The notes beneath the pieces are model-generated. The model saw nothing but the letters and a program-made list of their open reading frames with translations, was not told the origin of the DNA and did no database searches. Shown piece after piece: positions 6,901 to 13,384 of a stretch of DNA of 33,711 bases (position 1 is the first letter of the stretch; each line of letters opens with the position of its first letter). The DNA lies in NCBI GenBank assembly GCA_004000625.1, contig SAUS01000026.1:1-33711 (forward strand), in the 5' to 3' direction. The DNA comes from Candidatus Cibiobacter qucibialis (GTDB taxonomy: Bacteria; Bacillota; Clostridia; Oscillospirales; Ruminococcaceae). A program made the translations under genes and the position numbers.

Positions 6901-8139
6901 TCAGCTACCGCGCCGCCGCCACACGCTTTCCAGCGCATAGCGCACCGCGTCAATGTGGTGGTTGTCGGCGTCCGGCCAGGCGTTGGTCACCTCCCCGATT
7001 CGCGCATCCCGCAGGTATTCATAGCCGGTAAACTCGGCTGCAGTTTCGGGGCAGCGCACGGGGTCAATGATGATAGCGTTCAGGCTTTGCAGCCACTTCA
7101 TCCCAGCGGCCACACTGCCGGGACCTTTGACTGCCGCCCGGCACGGCAGGCCCGCCGCGCGGTAGTCCGCACAGCTTTTGGGTTCCGCGGCATCGGCGGT
7201 CAGCAGCGCCGTGCGGTCCAGTCCGCGGTCCAGCAGCAGGCGGGCGGTTTCCCGGTTGGGGGTGCGGCGGCGGGTCAGCTCGTCAAAGATCACCAGGGTG
7301 CGGCGGGCAGCATCGTAATGCACAGCGTTGTAGGCCCAGGGGTCCGGATACCAGCCCCAGTCCACCCCGTGGTACACCCGGTCAAAGCTCTGGCATTGTT
7401 CGGTCGTCAGGGTTTGCAGCTGGATATTGCCAAACACTGCCGTGCCACAGCCGACCGCTTCGCCCAAATATTCATGGCGGAACGCCGTGGGGTTGGTCTG
7501 TTCCAGGTGGGCGGCATCCGCCAAAAAGCGTTCGCCCAGCCAGGCGGGCGGCAGGTCGCGGTAGGTGGAGTGGTGCACCAGCTTGCCGGGGCGCTGTTCC
7601 AGCGCATAACGGTTGGCCCAGCTGCGCCCCGATGCCGGCGGGTTGAAGCTTTTGAACGCCAGGGTAAAGCTGCCGCCGCGGAACACGCTCTGCTCCACAC
7701 TGCGCACCTCCTCGGGGCCGTCGAACTGGTCCAGCTCCTCGAACCAGGCTAGGCCGATGGCTCCAAACGGCACCTTGATGCTTTTCAGCTTGCCGGGGTC
7801 GTCGGTGCCAAAAAAGAGGATCTTCTGCCCTGTGGGCAGATAGGTACACTCCATGGGGCTGACGGTGCAGCGGAACTGCTTTGCCAGCCCCAGCGCCCCA
7901 ATGGCCCACTGGATCTGCGCATACACACTGGTGCGCAGCGTGCCGCCGATCTTGCGCAGCACCACCGCGTGGCAGGCGGGGTGGCGCAGCAGCTGCAAAA
8001 CAAGCTCAATGGAAATATAGCTGGATTTGCCGCTGCCGCGCCCGCCCTTGGCCACCAGTTCCTGAACTGTGCCGCGGGCAATGGCGCGGTGCACCGGCCA
8101 GAACACCGGCGCTACCACATCCCGGATGCGCACCCTCAT
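6901..8139 (-). CDS. terL: Terminase large subunit (PBSX/Terminase_3 type)
   Basis: DNA-packaging motor of 412 residues. The ATPase half has Walker A GGRGSGKSS (32-40) and Walker B AIGLAWFEE (127-135). The nuclease half has the RNase H-like acidic set: Asp260 in GVDWGW, Asp316 in TADAAEP and Asp397 in HHIDAVRY. All key residues are present, so both ATPase and nuclease look functional. The ATG overlaps the small-subunit stop as ATGA and is preceded by AGGAGGTGA. Portal follows downstream. Confidence 0.92.
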   Translation of the reverse strand: MRVRIRDVVAPVFWPVHRAIARGTVQELVAKGGRGSGKSSYISIELVLQLLRHPACHAVVLRKIGGTLRTSVYAQIQWAIGALGLAKQFRCTVSPMECTYLPTGQKILFFGTDDPGKLKSIKVPFGAIGLAWFEELDQFDGPEEVRSVEQSVFRGGSFTLAFKSFNPPASGRSWANRYALEQRPGKLVHHSTYRDLPPAWLGERFLADAAHLEQTNPTAFRHEYLGEAVGCGTAVFGNIQLQTLTTEQCQSFDRVYHGVDWGWYPDPWAYNAVHYDAARRTLVIFDELTRRRTPNRETARLLLDRGLDRTALLTADAAEPKSCADYRAAGLPCRAAVKGPGSVAAGMKWLQSLNAIIIDPVRCPETAAEFTGYEYLRDARIGEVTNAWPDADNHHIDAVRYALESVWRRRGS

Positions 8140-8351
8140 GGCGTCACCTCCTGCTCGGTGGGTGCTTCATCCACAATCACAACGGGCTCCTCCGCTGCAG
8201 CGCCATCGCCAAGGCCCAGATACTTATAAATCAGCTCCAGCGCACGCAGCTTATCGCCCACTTTTACGGGCGGGGCAGGTTCGGCCCCCAGGTCGGCAAA
8301 CGCGATCTCTGCCAGTTCCGCCAGCACGCGCTCTGCCGTGATCTTTTCCAA
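8136..8351 (-). CDS. Short terminase small subunit-like protein
   Basis: Seventy-one residues from a TTG start (8351) with AAGG six bases upstream. The body EKITAERVLAELAEIAFAD...DKLRALELIYKYLGL matches only the C-terminal, oligomerisation/motor-contact half of Terminase_2 small subunits. The N-terminal helix-turn-helix that binds the packaging site is missing. The open frame extends upstream to 8480, but that would begin before the promoter at 8436-8464 and does not encode a helix-turn-helix. Loss of the recognition domain would be expected to remove pac-site specificity; whether that is decay or a selected change to non-specific packaging is open. Coupled to terL by ATGA. Confidence 0.7.
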   Translation of the reverse strand: MEKITAERVLAELAEIAFADLGAEPAPPVKVGDKLRALELIYKYLGLGDGAAAEEPVVIVDEAPTEQEVTP

Positions 8352-8435
8352 AGCATCCCTTCTTTCTGGCAGGGGTGGCAGCCCCCGCCGGGTTTTGTTC
8401 CCGCCAGTGCAGCAGGTCCTTTTGGGAACATCTGC

Positions 8436-8464
8436 ATCATAGCACAACAACCTCAAGTTGTCAA
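8436..8464 (-). promoter_or_regulatory. Strong sigma-A promoter of the phage-like operon
   Basis: On the minus strand a perfect -35 TTGACA (8459-8464) and -10 TATGAT (8436-8441) with a 17-base spacer. The start would be near 8430, about 80 bases before the small terminase TTG. It is one of the best promoters in the window and the only one seen ahead of the operon. Confidence 0.85.
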
Positions 8465-8492
8465 CAGAATTCTGTAACATAATTTCAGAATT
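8447..8492. promoter_or_regulatory. Operator-like dyads over the phage-operon promoter
   Basis: Three overlapping symmetries. ACAAC...GTTGT (8447-8461) lies in the spacer. The perfect 12-base palindrome ACAGAATTCTGT (8464-8475) abuts the -35. AATTCTG...CAGAATT (8468-8474 with 8486-8492) extends upstream. The placement is what a repressor would need, but no repressor gene lies in the operon, so the regulator would be encoded elsewhere. Confidence 0.55.
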
Positions 8493-8773
8493 TTAGTTTG
8501 TGCTTTTGCTTTTGTACAGGATTATTAGTTTTTATGTATTGCGCTTGTGCATCCTGTCAGCATTTTTTGCCCGTTTTGGGGTAAAAATAAACAGCATGCG
8601 CTTCACAGGTTTCTGAAATCATTTCTGTCATTTCAGGAACACTGCAAAGCGCACGCCTTGTTGTACTACTGTTATTTATCTGTTGTTCTTTGCCGTTTGG
8701 TGCATGCTGGGGTGCAAACGTCCACATTCTGCCGGAGAAAACCCATTGTTTGCCGCAAGCACTGCAAGCAATC
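8493..8773. other. Intergenic DNA upstream of the phage operon
   Basis: No supported gene. The longest frame (8557-8883, minus) runs into the neighbouring repeat and looks accidental. Between about 8598 and 8655 a two-tier inverted repeat is visible: GCGCTT...AAGCGC outside and CTGAAAT...ATTTCAG inside, able to form a hairpin of about 55 bases without a U-run. No integrase or attachment site is seen. Confidence 0.45.
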
Positions 8774-8858
8774 TGTAGGGGCCGCTGCTCATCATCGGCC
8801 CGCATAGCAGAGTGGCTCGGAACACGAAGCATACGCACAATGTGCGCCCCTACGGTGG
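8774..8858 (+). repeat. GTAGGGG...CCCCTAC repeat, first unit
   Basis: An 85-base unit bounded by TGTAGGGGC and GCCCCTACGGT in inverted orientation, with internal inverted repeats (GGCCG...CGGCC, GCACA...TGTGC). A second unit lies 41 bases downstream and a fragment at 5277-5300. Such elements are frequent in gut Clostridia. No coding capacity. Confidence 0.6.
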
Positions 8859-8899
8859 GGGATGCGCCACAAATATCTGCCACCTGTTACAACAAACTC

Positions 8900-8973
8900 T
8901 GTAGGGAACGGTCTTGACCGTTCCGAAACCTTGTGGTGGATGCCATAAGCAAATTCGTGAGCGCCCCTACGGT
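8900..8973 (+). repeat. GTAGGG...CCCCTAC repeat, second unit
   Basis: Related to the unit at 8774-8858, with termini TGTAGGGAACGG and GCGCCCCTACGGTCC. Inside, GGAACGGTC-TT-GACCGTTCC is a near-perfect short hairpin immediately after the left end. It ends about 30 bases from the 3' end of the cardiolipin synthase gene. Confidence 0.6.
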
Positions 8974-9003
8974 CCTACTGGGTAAACACAGGAGCCAGCT
9001 CTA

Positions 9004-10560
9004 TCAGCACAATGGTGCCAGCAGCCGCAGCAAGGCGGATACCATCAGGCCCGGCGCGCTGGTGCGGCATTCTTTCAGCTCTACCAGATGGGACTGTTTT
9101 TCCAGCTGCATCATAAATTCGCCCACATCGGCCAGCGCGGCACAGCCATACAGCAGGGCGGCACATTCAAAATGCAGGTACAGGCTGCGGTAGTCCAGAT
9201 TGATGGACCCCACCACGGCGATCCTGCCATCCACCAGCCAGGTTTTTGCGTGCAGAAAGCCCGGCGTGAAGGTGTAGATCTTGACCCCGGAGCGGATCAG
9301 CGGCTCAAAGTAGCTGCAGGTCAGCTGGTAAACCATCTTTTTATCCGGGATGCCGGGGGTATAAATGCGCACATCCACGCCGCGCTTTGCGGCCAGGCGC
9401 AGTGCCGTCATGGTGGCGTTATCCAAGATTAGGTACGGCGTGGTAATCCACAGCGTTTCCTGCGCCTGGGTAATCAGGTCCAGGTAGACATTTTTGGAAA
9501 CATTCTCATCATCCACCGGGCTGTCGCTGTAGGGCTGCACAAGGCCGATCGTCGGCTCTTCCGCCGGGAACGGCTGCTCCTCGCGGTAAGCATCCAGACC
9601 GGGATCGTCGGGGCGCTGGCTGGCCCACAGCTCCAGAAAGATCGTGGCAAAGCTCCACGCCGCGGGGCCCTGCAGCCGCACGCCGGTATCGCACCAATAG
9701 CCAAAGCGTTCTTTTTGGTTAATGTACTCATCCGCCAGGTTAAAACCGCCGGTAAAGGCGGTTTTTCCATCCACCACCACAATCTTGCGGTGGTCGCGGC
9801 TGTTCATCACCAAGTTCAGCAACGGCACAAACGGGTTAAACGGCACTGCCTGGATCCCTTCCACCTGCAGGGTCTTCCAGTATTGGGCGGGCAGGCCAGT
9901 GGCACAGCCCACATCGTCATAAATCATCCGCACATCCACGCCCTGAGCCGCTTTACGACGCAGCACATCATGTACGGCATCCCACATTTTGCCCTTGGAG
10001 ATAATAAAGAACTCCAAAAGGATCGATTCCTGTGCTGATTCAAGCGCTTCCAGCAGATCGGGAAAGACCGCTTCTCCCGAAGCGTAAAACTTGACGTTGG
10101 TGCCGGAATACACCGGGTAAGCGGCAAAATCCCGCAGGTAAGCTGCGGTGCGCCCCGCGCGGGGGTTGGCCTGTTCCAGCATGGCCTGTGCCGCAGGGTC
10201 CGTGCGGCGCAGTGGGCGGATGCGGTCATAGGCCCAATCCAGCTTTTTGCGCAGGCGGAATGCCGGGCGCTTATCGCCCCACAGCAGGTAGAGCAAACCG
10301 CCCTGCACCGGCATGATCATGAAAAGAACCATCCAGCTGATCTTGAACTCCGGCGCGGTGGAATCCTGCCGGATAAGCACCGCGCACATGATAACGCTCA
10401 AGGCTATCATCAGCGGGTTCAGCCAGTGCGCATAGCTGGAAAGGCTTGTGAACAAAGACCAGAACCATGCCGCCTGGATCAAAATCAGCACCCCGGTAAT
10501 TACAATGCGGCTGAACAGCTTGCTGCACAGCTTTTTTATCATTCGGCCAAGCTCCTGCAT
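9004..10560 (-). CDS. cls: Cardiolipin synthase (phospholipase D family)
   Basis: Membrane enzyme of 518 residues that joins two phosphatidylglycerol molecules into cardiolipin plus glycerol. Three hydrophobic helices at about 18-36, 48-64 and 75-94 are followed by the cytoplasmic catalytic part. Two complete HKD motifs are present: His257/Lys259/Asp264 with a GGFNLADEY continuation, and His437/Lys439/Asp444 with GSINLDYRSL. The ATG at 10560 has GGAGGTG seven bases upstream. A -10-like TATGAT at 10599-10604 (minus) may belong to its promoter but no clear -35 is seen. Single-gene unit. Confidence 0.93.
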   Translation of the reverse strand: MQELGRMIKKLCSKLFSRIVITGVLILIQAAWFWSLFTSLSSYAHWLNPLMIALSVIMCAVLIRQDSTAPEFKISWMVLFMIMPVQGGLLYLLWGDKRPAFRLRKKLDWAYDRIRPLRRTDPAAQAMLEQANPRAGRTAAYLRDFAAYPVYSGTNVKFYASGEAVFPDLLEALESAQESILLEFFIISKGKMWDAVHDVLRRKAAQGVDVRMIYDDVGCATGLPAQYWKTLQVEGIQAVPFNPFVPLLNLVMNSRDHRKIVVVDGKTAFTGGFNLADEYINQKERFGYWCDTGVRLQGPAAWSFATIFLELWASQRPDDPGLDAYREEQPFPAEEPTIGLVQPYSDSPVDDENVSKNVYLDLITQAQETLWITTPYLILDNATMTALRLAAKRGVDVRIYTPGIPDKKMVYQLTCSYFEPLIRSGVKIYTFTPGFLHAKTWLVDGRIAVVGSINLDYRSLYLHFECAALLYGCAALADVGEFMMQLEKQSHLVELKECRTSAPGLMVSALLRLLAPLC

Positions 10561-10752
10561 GGCCCCACCTCCCTTTTATCTTTTGGTTTATCTTCTATAT
10601 CATACGAGATAACACTTTAACGATACCACGCCCCATTCCTGATTTCAAGCCTTTTCCTGCCCGTTTTGGGCAGAATGAAAAAGATGTGCTATTTTCTTTA
10701 TGTTTTGTTTTGCATTTCAATTTCATCGTCAAATTGTAAATTTTATCTGTAT

Positions 10753-10779
10753 TTAGCACTCGCATGCAAAGACTGCTAA
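10753..10779 (+). promoter_or_regulatory. CIRCE element (HrcA operator)
   Basis: TTAGCACTC, nine bases, then GACTGCTAA: the consensus TTAGCACTC-N9-GAGTGCTAA with a single mismatch in the right arm. It lies 146 bases before the Hsp20 start. This is the binding site of the heat-shock repressor HrcA, which in Firmicutes usually controls groESL and dnaK. The leader after it holds a small hairpin (GACACC...GGTGTC near 10847-10867). Confidence 0.9.
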
Positions 10780-10925
10780 AAATTCATACGCAGTTCACAT
10801 TTTATTCATAATTATAGTGTACTGTAATACTCGTCAACAGAAAACGACACCGCTCCCAAGGGTGTCGGAGCTGCTGAGCCAATACTGATAAAAACTTTAT
10901 GGATATGTTTAAGGAGATATGACTT

Positions 10926-11339
10926 ATGGCTATGCTGATAGACCGCCGCTATAATCCGTTCCGCGATTTTGAGGATATTGATCGTTCTTTCTTTGGCGAT
11001 AACAGCCTTGCAGAGTTCAAGACGGACATTCGTGACATCGGCGATGCCTATGTGATGGAGTGCGACCTGCCCGGTTTCCGCAAAGAAGATATCGCCCTGA
11101 ATCTGCACGATAAAGTGCTGACCATCAAGGCTGAGCGCCACAGCGATTTTGAGAACGCCGAGAAAAAGGGCAGCTACCTGCGCTGCGAGCGCAGCTTTGG
11201 CAGCTATACTCGCAGCTTTGATGTGACCGGCGTGGATACCACCAAAGTGCGTGCCGCTTACAACAACGGTGTGCTAGCTATCACCCTGCCCAAGTATGTA
11301 AAGCCGCAGCCCACCGCCCAGACGATTTCCATTGACTGA
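10926..11339 (+). CDS. Small heat-shock protein, Hsp20/alpha-crystallin family
   Basis: ATP-independent holdase chaperone, 137 residues. A short N-terminal arm (YNPFRDFEDIDRSFF) is followed by the alpha-crystallin domain from about 38 to 128, with ECDLPGFRKEDI and the conserved A-x-x-x-N-G-V-L motif (AAYNNGVLAITLPK). The C-terminus is short and ends QTISID, with an I-S-I motif like the I-x-I/V oligomerisation tag. AAGGAG lies nine bases before the ATG. The CIRCE element upstream shows HrcA control. No hairpin terminator follows directly. Confidence 0.93.
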   Translation: MAMLIDRRYNPFRDFEDIDRSFFGDNSLAEFKTDIRDIGDAYVMECDLPGFRKEDIALNLHDKVLTIKAERHSDFENAEKKGSYLRCERSFGSYTRSFDVTGVDTTKVRAAYNNGVLAITLPKYVKPQPTAQTISID

Positions 11340-11365
11340 TAAATCCAGCCATCCATTTCGCAAGA

Positions 11366-11395
11366 TTGCCTTTTTCTTTTTGTCCTGTATATATT
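11366..11395 (+). promoter_or_regulatory. Possible promoter of the 11435-11536 structured RNA
   Basis: TTGCCT (11366-11371) and TATATA (11388-11393, spacer 16) or TATATT (11390-11395, spacer 18), followed by no coding frame but by the rod-shaped inverted repeat. Located 26 bases beyond the Hsp20 stop. Confidence 0.4.
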
Positions 11396-11434
11396 TCGTC
11401 TCCTTCCCATCCTCCTATCCCCGCCACTCGCCAG

Positions 11435-11536
11435 CAGGCTGTGGGATAAGGCCCCCGGAATGATGCGTAGTGGGGCCCGACAAAGTTGGGGCTGGCCGCA
11501 GCACTCGGTGTTCCGGGCACTTTATCTCACAACCTG
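11435..11536 (+). ncRNA. Candidate structured non-coding RNA (rod-shaped)
   Basis: A 102-base rod can be folded by eye. The basal stem pairs 11435-11449 with 11522-11536 (14 of 15 positions including one G-U). After a small internal loop comes a perfect 7-bp stem CCCGGAA/TTCCGGG (11454-11460 with 11511-11517), then a bubble of about 8 by 5 bases, then AGTG/CACT and GGCC/GGCC pairings and a GAC-AAA-GTT tip. A promoter-like sequence lies just upstream on the plus strand and a strong terminator at 11588-11652 could end the transcript. The bubble-in-a-rod shape recalls 6S RNA, but no conserved 6S sequence was verified and the strand is not certain. Confidence 0.45.
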
Positions 11537-11587
11537 CGTCCGGGTTTCTTTCCCTACCTTACTTATTTTTTTTATTATCTTCCCGCT

Positions 11588-11652
11588 ATAAAAACGAAAA
11601 CCGCCTGTACTATTGAGCATCCGCTCGCCCGGTACAGGCAGTTTTTATTTTT
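11588..11652. terminator. Bidirectional terminator
   Basis: GCCTGTAC (11603-11610) pairs with GTACAGGC (11632-11639) around a 21-base loop. The plus strand has a run of T at 11641-11651 and the minus strand an A/T-rich run from 11602 to 11588. It serves degV on the minus strand and whatever is transcribed from the left on the plus strand. Confidence 0.8.
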
Positions 11653-11673
11653 TAAATTGTTTTGCTGGCCACG

Positions 11674-12558
11674 TTACGCCGGCAGCTTGCTGTTCAGGAA
11701 CTGCACCCCAACGCCAAGCAGGTTCGGCCCCAGGTGTACGGCCAGGGTGGCGTCAATTTTGCCGTGCAGCACACGGTGGGCGTTGGGCAGCGCGCGGGTC
11801 AGAGCTGCTTCCAGCGCTGCGCCCTCTTCCGGCACACTGCCATCGCACACGACCAGGTTATACTCCTCGCCGGGGTGTTTGGCTGCCAGCTCCGTTGCCA
11901 GCTCAATCAGCCGCTGCTGCACACCGCGGCGGCCGCGCACCTTGGCGGCGGTGGAGATCATGCCGTCCTTGCGGTCAAAGGTCAAAATCGGTTTGATCTG
12001 CAAAAGTCCCCCCGCCAGCGCTGTGGCGCGGCCAATGCGGCCGCCGCGCTGCAGGTACTCCAGCGTATCCAGCGAAAAATACACCACCGTGTCATCGATC
12101 AGCCGCTTGGTCAGTTCGCACAGCGGGTCAAACGCCACACCGCGCACCGCATAGCGCGCCACCTGAACCGCCAGTGCACCCAGACCGATGCTGGCGCTTT
12201 TGCTGTCGAACACTTTCACGGTCAGCTCCGGGTGTTCCTCGGCGGCAAGACGCATCAGGTTGTTGGCGCTGGAAAGGCACTCTGCGATCATCAGCACGAT
12301 CACATGGGTGTAGCCCTGGCGGGCGATTGCGCTGTACACATCCTCAATATCCTGCGGGCGGGGCAGGCTGGTTTTGAAATTCTCGTTTTTCTGGCGGGCA
12401 TAGATCGTTTCTACCGTAATATCAATGTTATCGCGGTAGCTCTCGGTCCCGCTTGTCACCACCAGCGGCACACAGAAAATGGGGTATTCTTTCAGATATT
12501 CCTGCGGCAGATCGCAGCAGGTATCGGTAATAATGGCGATCTTATTGGCTGCTTCCAT
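11674..12558 (-). CDS. DegV family fatty-acid-binding protein
   Basis: A 294-residue cytoplasmic protein of the DegV/FakB family, which binds a fatty acid and presents it to a FakA kinase for phosphorylation and phospholipid synthesis. Seen are the N-terminal IAIITDTCCDLP motif, the central LPRPQDIEDVY segment, GGLLQIKPIL and a late HLGPNLLGVG. The frame opens at 12603, but GAGGAG six bases before the ATG at 12558 sets the start. The promoter at 12640-12668 gives a leader of about 75 bases. A FakA partner is not in the window. It is divergent from the thioesterase gene. Confidence 0.9.
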   Translation of the reverse strand: MEAANKIAIITDTCCDLPQEYLKEYPIFCVPLVVTSGTESYRDNIDITVETIYARQKNENFKTSLPRPQDIEDVYSAIARQGYTHVIVLMIAECLSSANNLMRLAAEEHPELTVKVFDSKSASIGLGALAVQVARYAVRGVAFDPLCELTKRLIDDTVVYFSLDTLEYLQRGGRIGRATALAGGLLQIKPILTFDRKDGMISTAAKVRGRRGVQQRLIELATELAAKHPGEEYNLVVCDGSVPEEGAALEAALTRALPNAHRVLHGKIDATLAVHLGPNLLGVGVQFLNSKLPA

Positions 12559-12639
12559 TCTATTCTCCTCGATCAAAACACAAAGCCGGGCAGCGCAGCG
12601 CATTGACGGGCTGCGTTTACTTCTTTTGTATTAAAAGAT

Positions 12640-12668
12640 ATTATACCCCTGTTTTTTTGCCGCGTCAA
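12640..12668 (-). promoter_or_regulatory. Sigma-A promoter of the degV gene
   Basis: Minus strand -35 TTGACG (12663-12668) and perfect -10 TATAAT (12640-12645) with 17 bases between. It is back-to-back with the thioesterase promoter. Confidence 0.85.
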
Positions 12669-12678
12669 ACAGATATGC

Positions 12679-12707
12679 TGTTCAAACGGCAGCAAAGCGT
12701 GTATAAT
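12679..12707 (+). promoter_or_regulatory. Sigma-A promoter of the thioesterase gene
   Basis: Perfect -10 TATAAT at 12702-12707; the -35 is weak (TGTTCA at 12679-12684 with a 17-base spacer, or TTCAAA with 15). About 50 bases of leader before the ATG at 12760. Confidence 0.65.
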
Positions 12708-12759
12708 AAAAGGCATATTGCCCCCGCAAAATTGTTGCTGATAAAAGGAGTATTGTACT

Positions 12760-13152
12760 ATGCTGAATCCCGGAATCAAAGGCAGCGCCAGCGTTGCCGT
12801 AACCGCCGCCAATACCGCTGCCGCCATGGGCAGCGGTGAGCTGAATGTGTTCGCCACCCCCGCCCTTGCCGCATTGGTTGAAAAAGCCTGCTGGCAGAGC
12901 GTTGCCCCGGAGCTGGACCCCGGCTGCGGCACCGTTGGCACCAAGCTGGAACTGGCCCACAACGCCCCCACACCCGTTGGCATGATGGTGCGCTGCGAAA
13001 GTGAACTGACCGCCGTGGACGGCCGCAAGCTGACCTTCAGCGCCGTGATGTATGACGACGCCGGCGAAGTTGGCCGCGCCACCCACGAGCGCTTTATCAT
13101 CCAGAACGAAAAGTTCCAGAAGAAAGCCGACGCCAAAAAGGCCGCCGAATAA
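12760..13152 (+). CDS. FlK-like hotdog thioesterase
   Basis: A 130-residue hotdog-fold acyl-CoA thioesterase of the fluoroacetyl-CoA thioesterase (FlK) family, likely hydrolysing a small acyl-CoA. Thr33 (FATPAL), Glu41 and His67 fall at the same mutual spacing (8 and 26 residues) as the Thr42/Glu50/His76 triad of FlK, which supports catalysis. Fluoroacetyl-CoA is unlikely to be the natural substrate here; family members of this size are common in anaerobes and poorly characterised. AGGAG precedes the ATG by nine bases. Single-gene unit closed by the hairpin at 13182-13218. Confidence 0.85.
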   Translation: MLNPGIKGSASVAVTAANTAAAMGSGELNVFATPALAALVEKACWQSVAPELDPGCGTVGTKLELAHNAPTPVGMMVRCESELTAVDGRKLTFSAVMYDDAGEVGRATHERFIIQNEKFQKKADAKKAAE

Positions 13153-13181
13153 TCATTCCGGCAATTCAAAGCACTCATTTC

Positions 13182-13218
13182 CAACAGCCCCACCCGCATT
13201 TTACGGGTGGGGCTGTTG
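13182..13218 (+). terminator. Hairpin terminator after the thioesterase gene
   Basis: Perfect 15-bp stem (13182-13196 with 13204-13218) and a 7-base loop, followed only by CTTTGC, so the U-run is poor. Likely a terminator by position, 29 bases after the stop. Confidence 0.65.
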
Positions 13219-13384
13219 CTTTGCGCAGGGGCTTGTCCGCAATGCTTTTTTGCCGTCGAAGTCCGCTTGTTTTTCCGCCTTTACCGGGCGTTTTGGGGCT
13301 TCTGCGCACAGCGGCAAAAAGTGCGGGTGCCCTCCGATACAATAATAACACCATGCACACAGCATGGTTGAGGGAGGGATCACC

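Noticed and set aside
6469..7752. Long plus-strand frame of 427 codons
   Set aside because: It runs antisense to portal and large terminase, whose motifs are complete; it has no ribosome site or recognisable family and is a shadow of GC-rich codon bias.
944..8492. Calling the phage-like operon a contractile tailocin or injection system
   Set aside because: No sheath, baseplate, spike or tape measure is present, while capsid, portal and terminase are, so it is a DNA-packaging head module.
8557..8883. Minus-strand 108-codon frame with a few cysteines
   Set aside because: Half of it is translated repeat sequence (8774-8858); no ribosome site and no conserved domain.
11435..11536. Firm assignment of the rod RNA as 6S RNA
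   Set aside because: Only shape supports it; conserved 6S sequence features could not be verified by eye, so it is reported as a candidate structured RNA.
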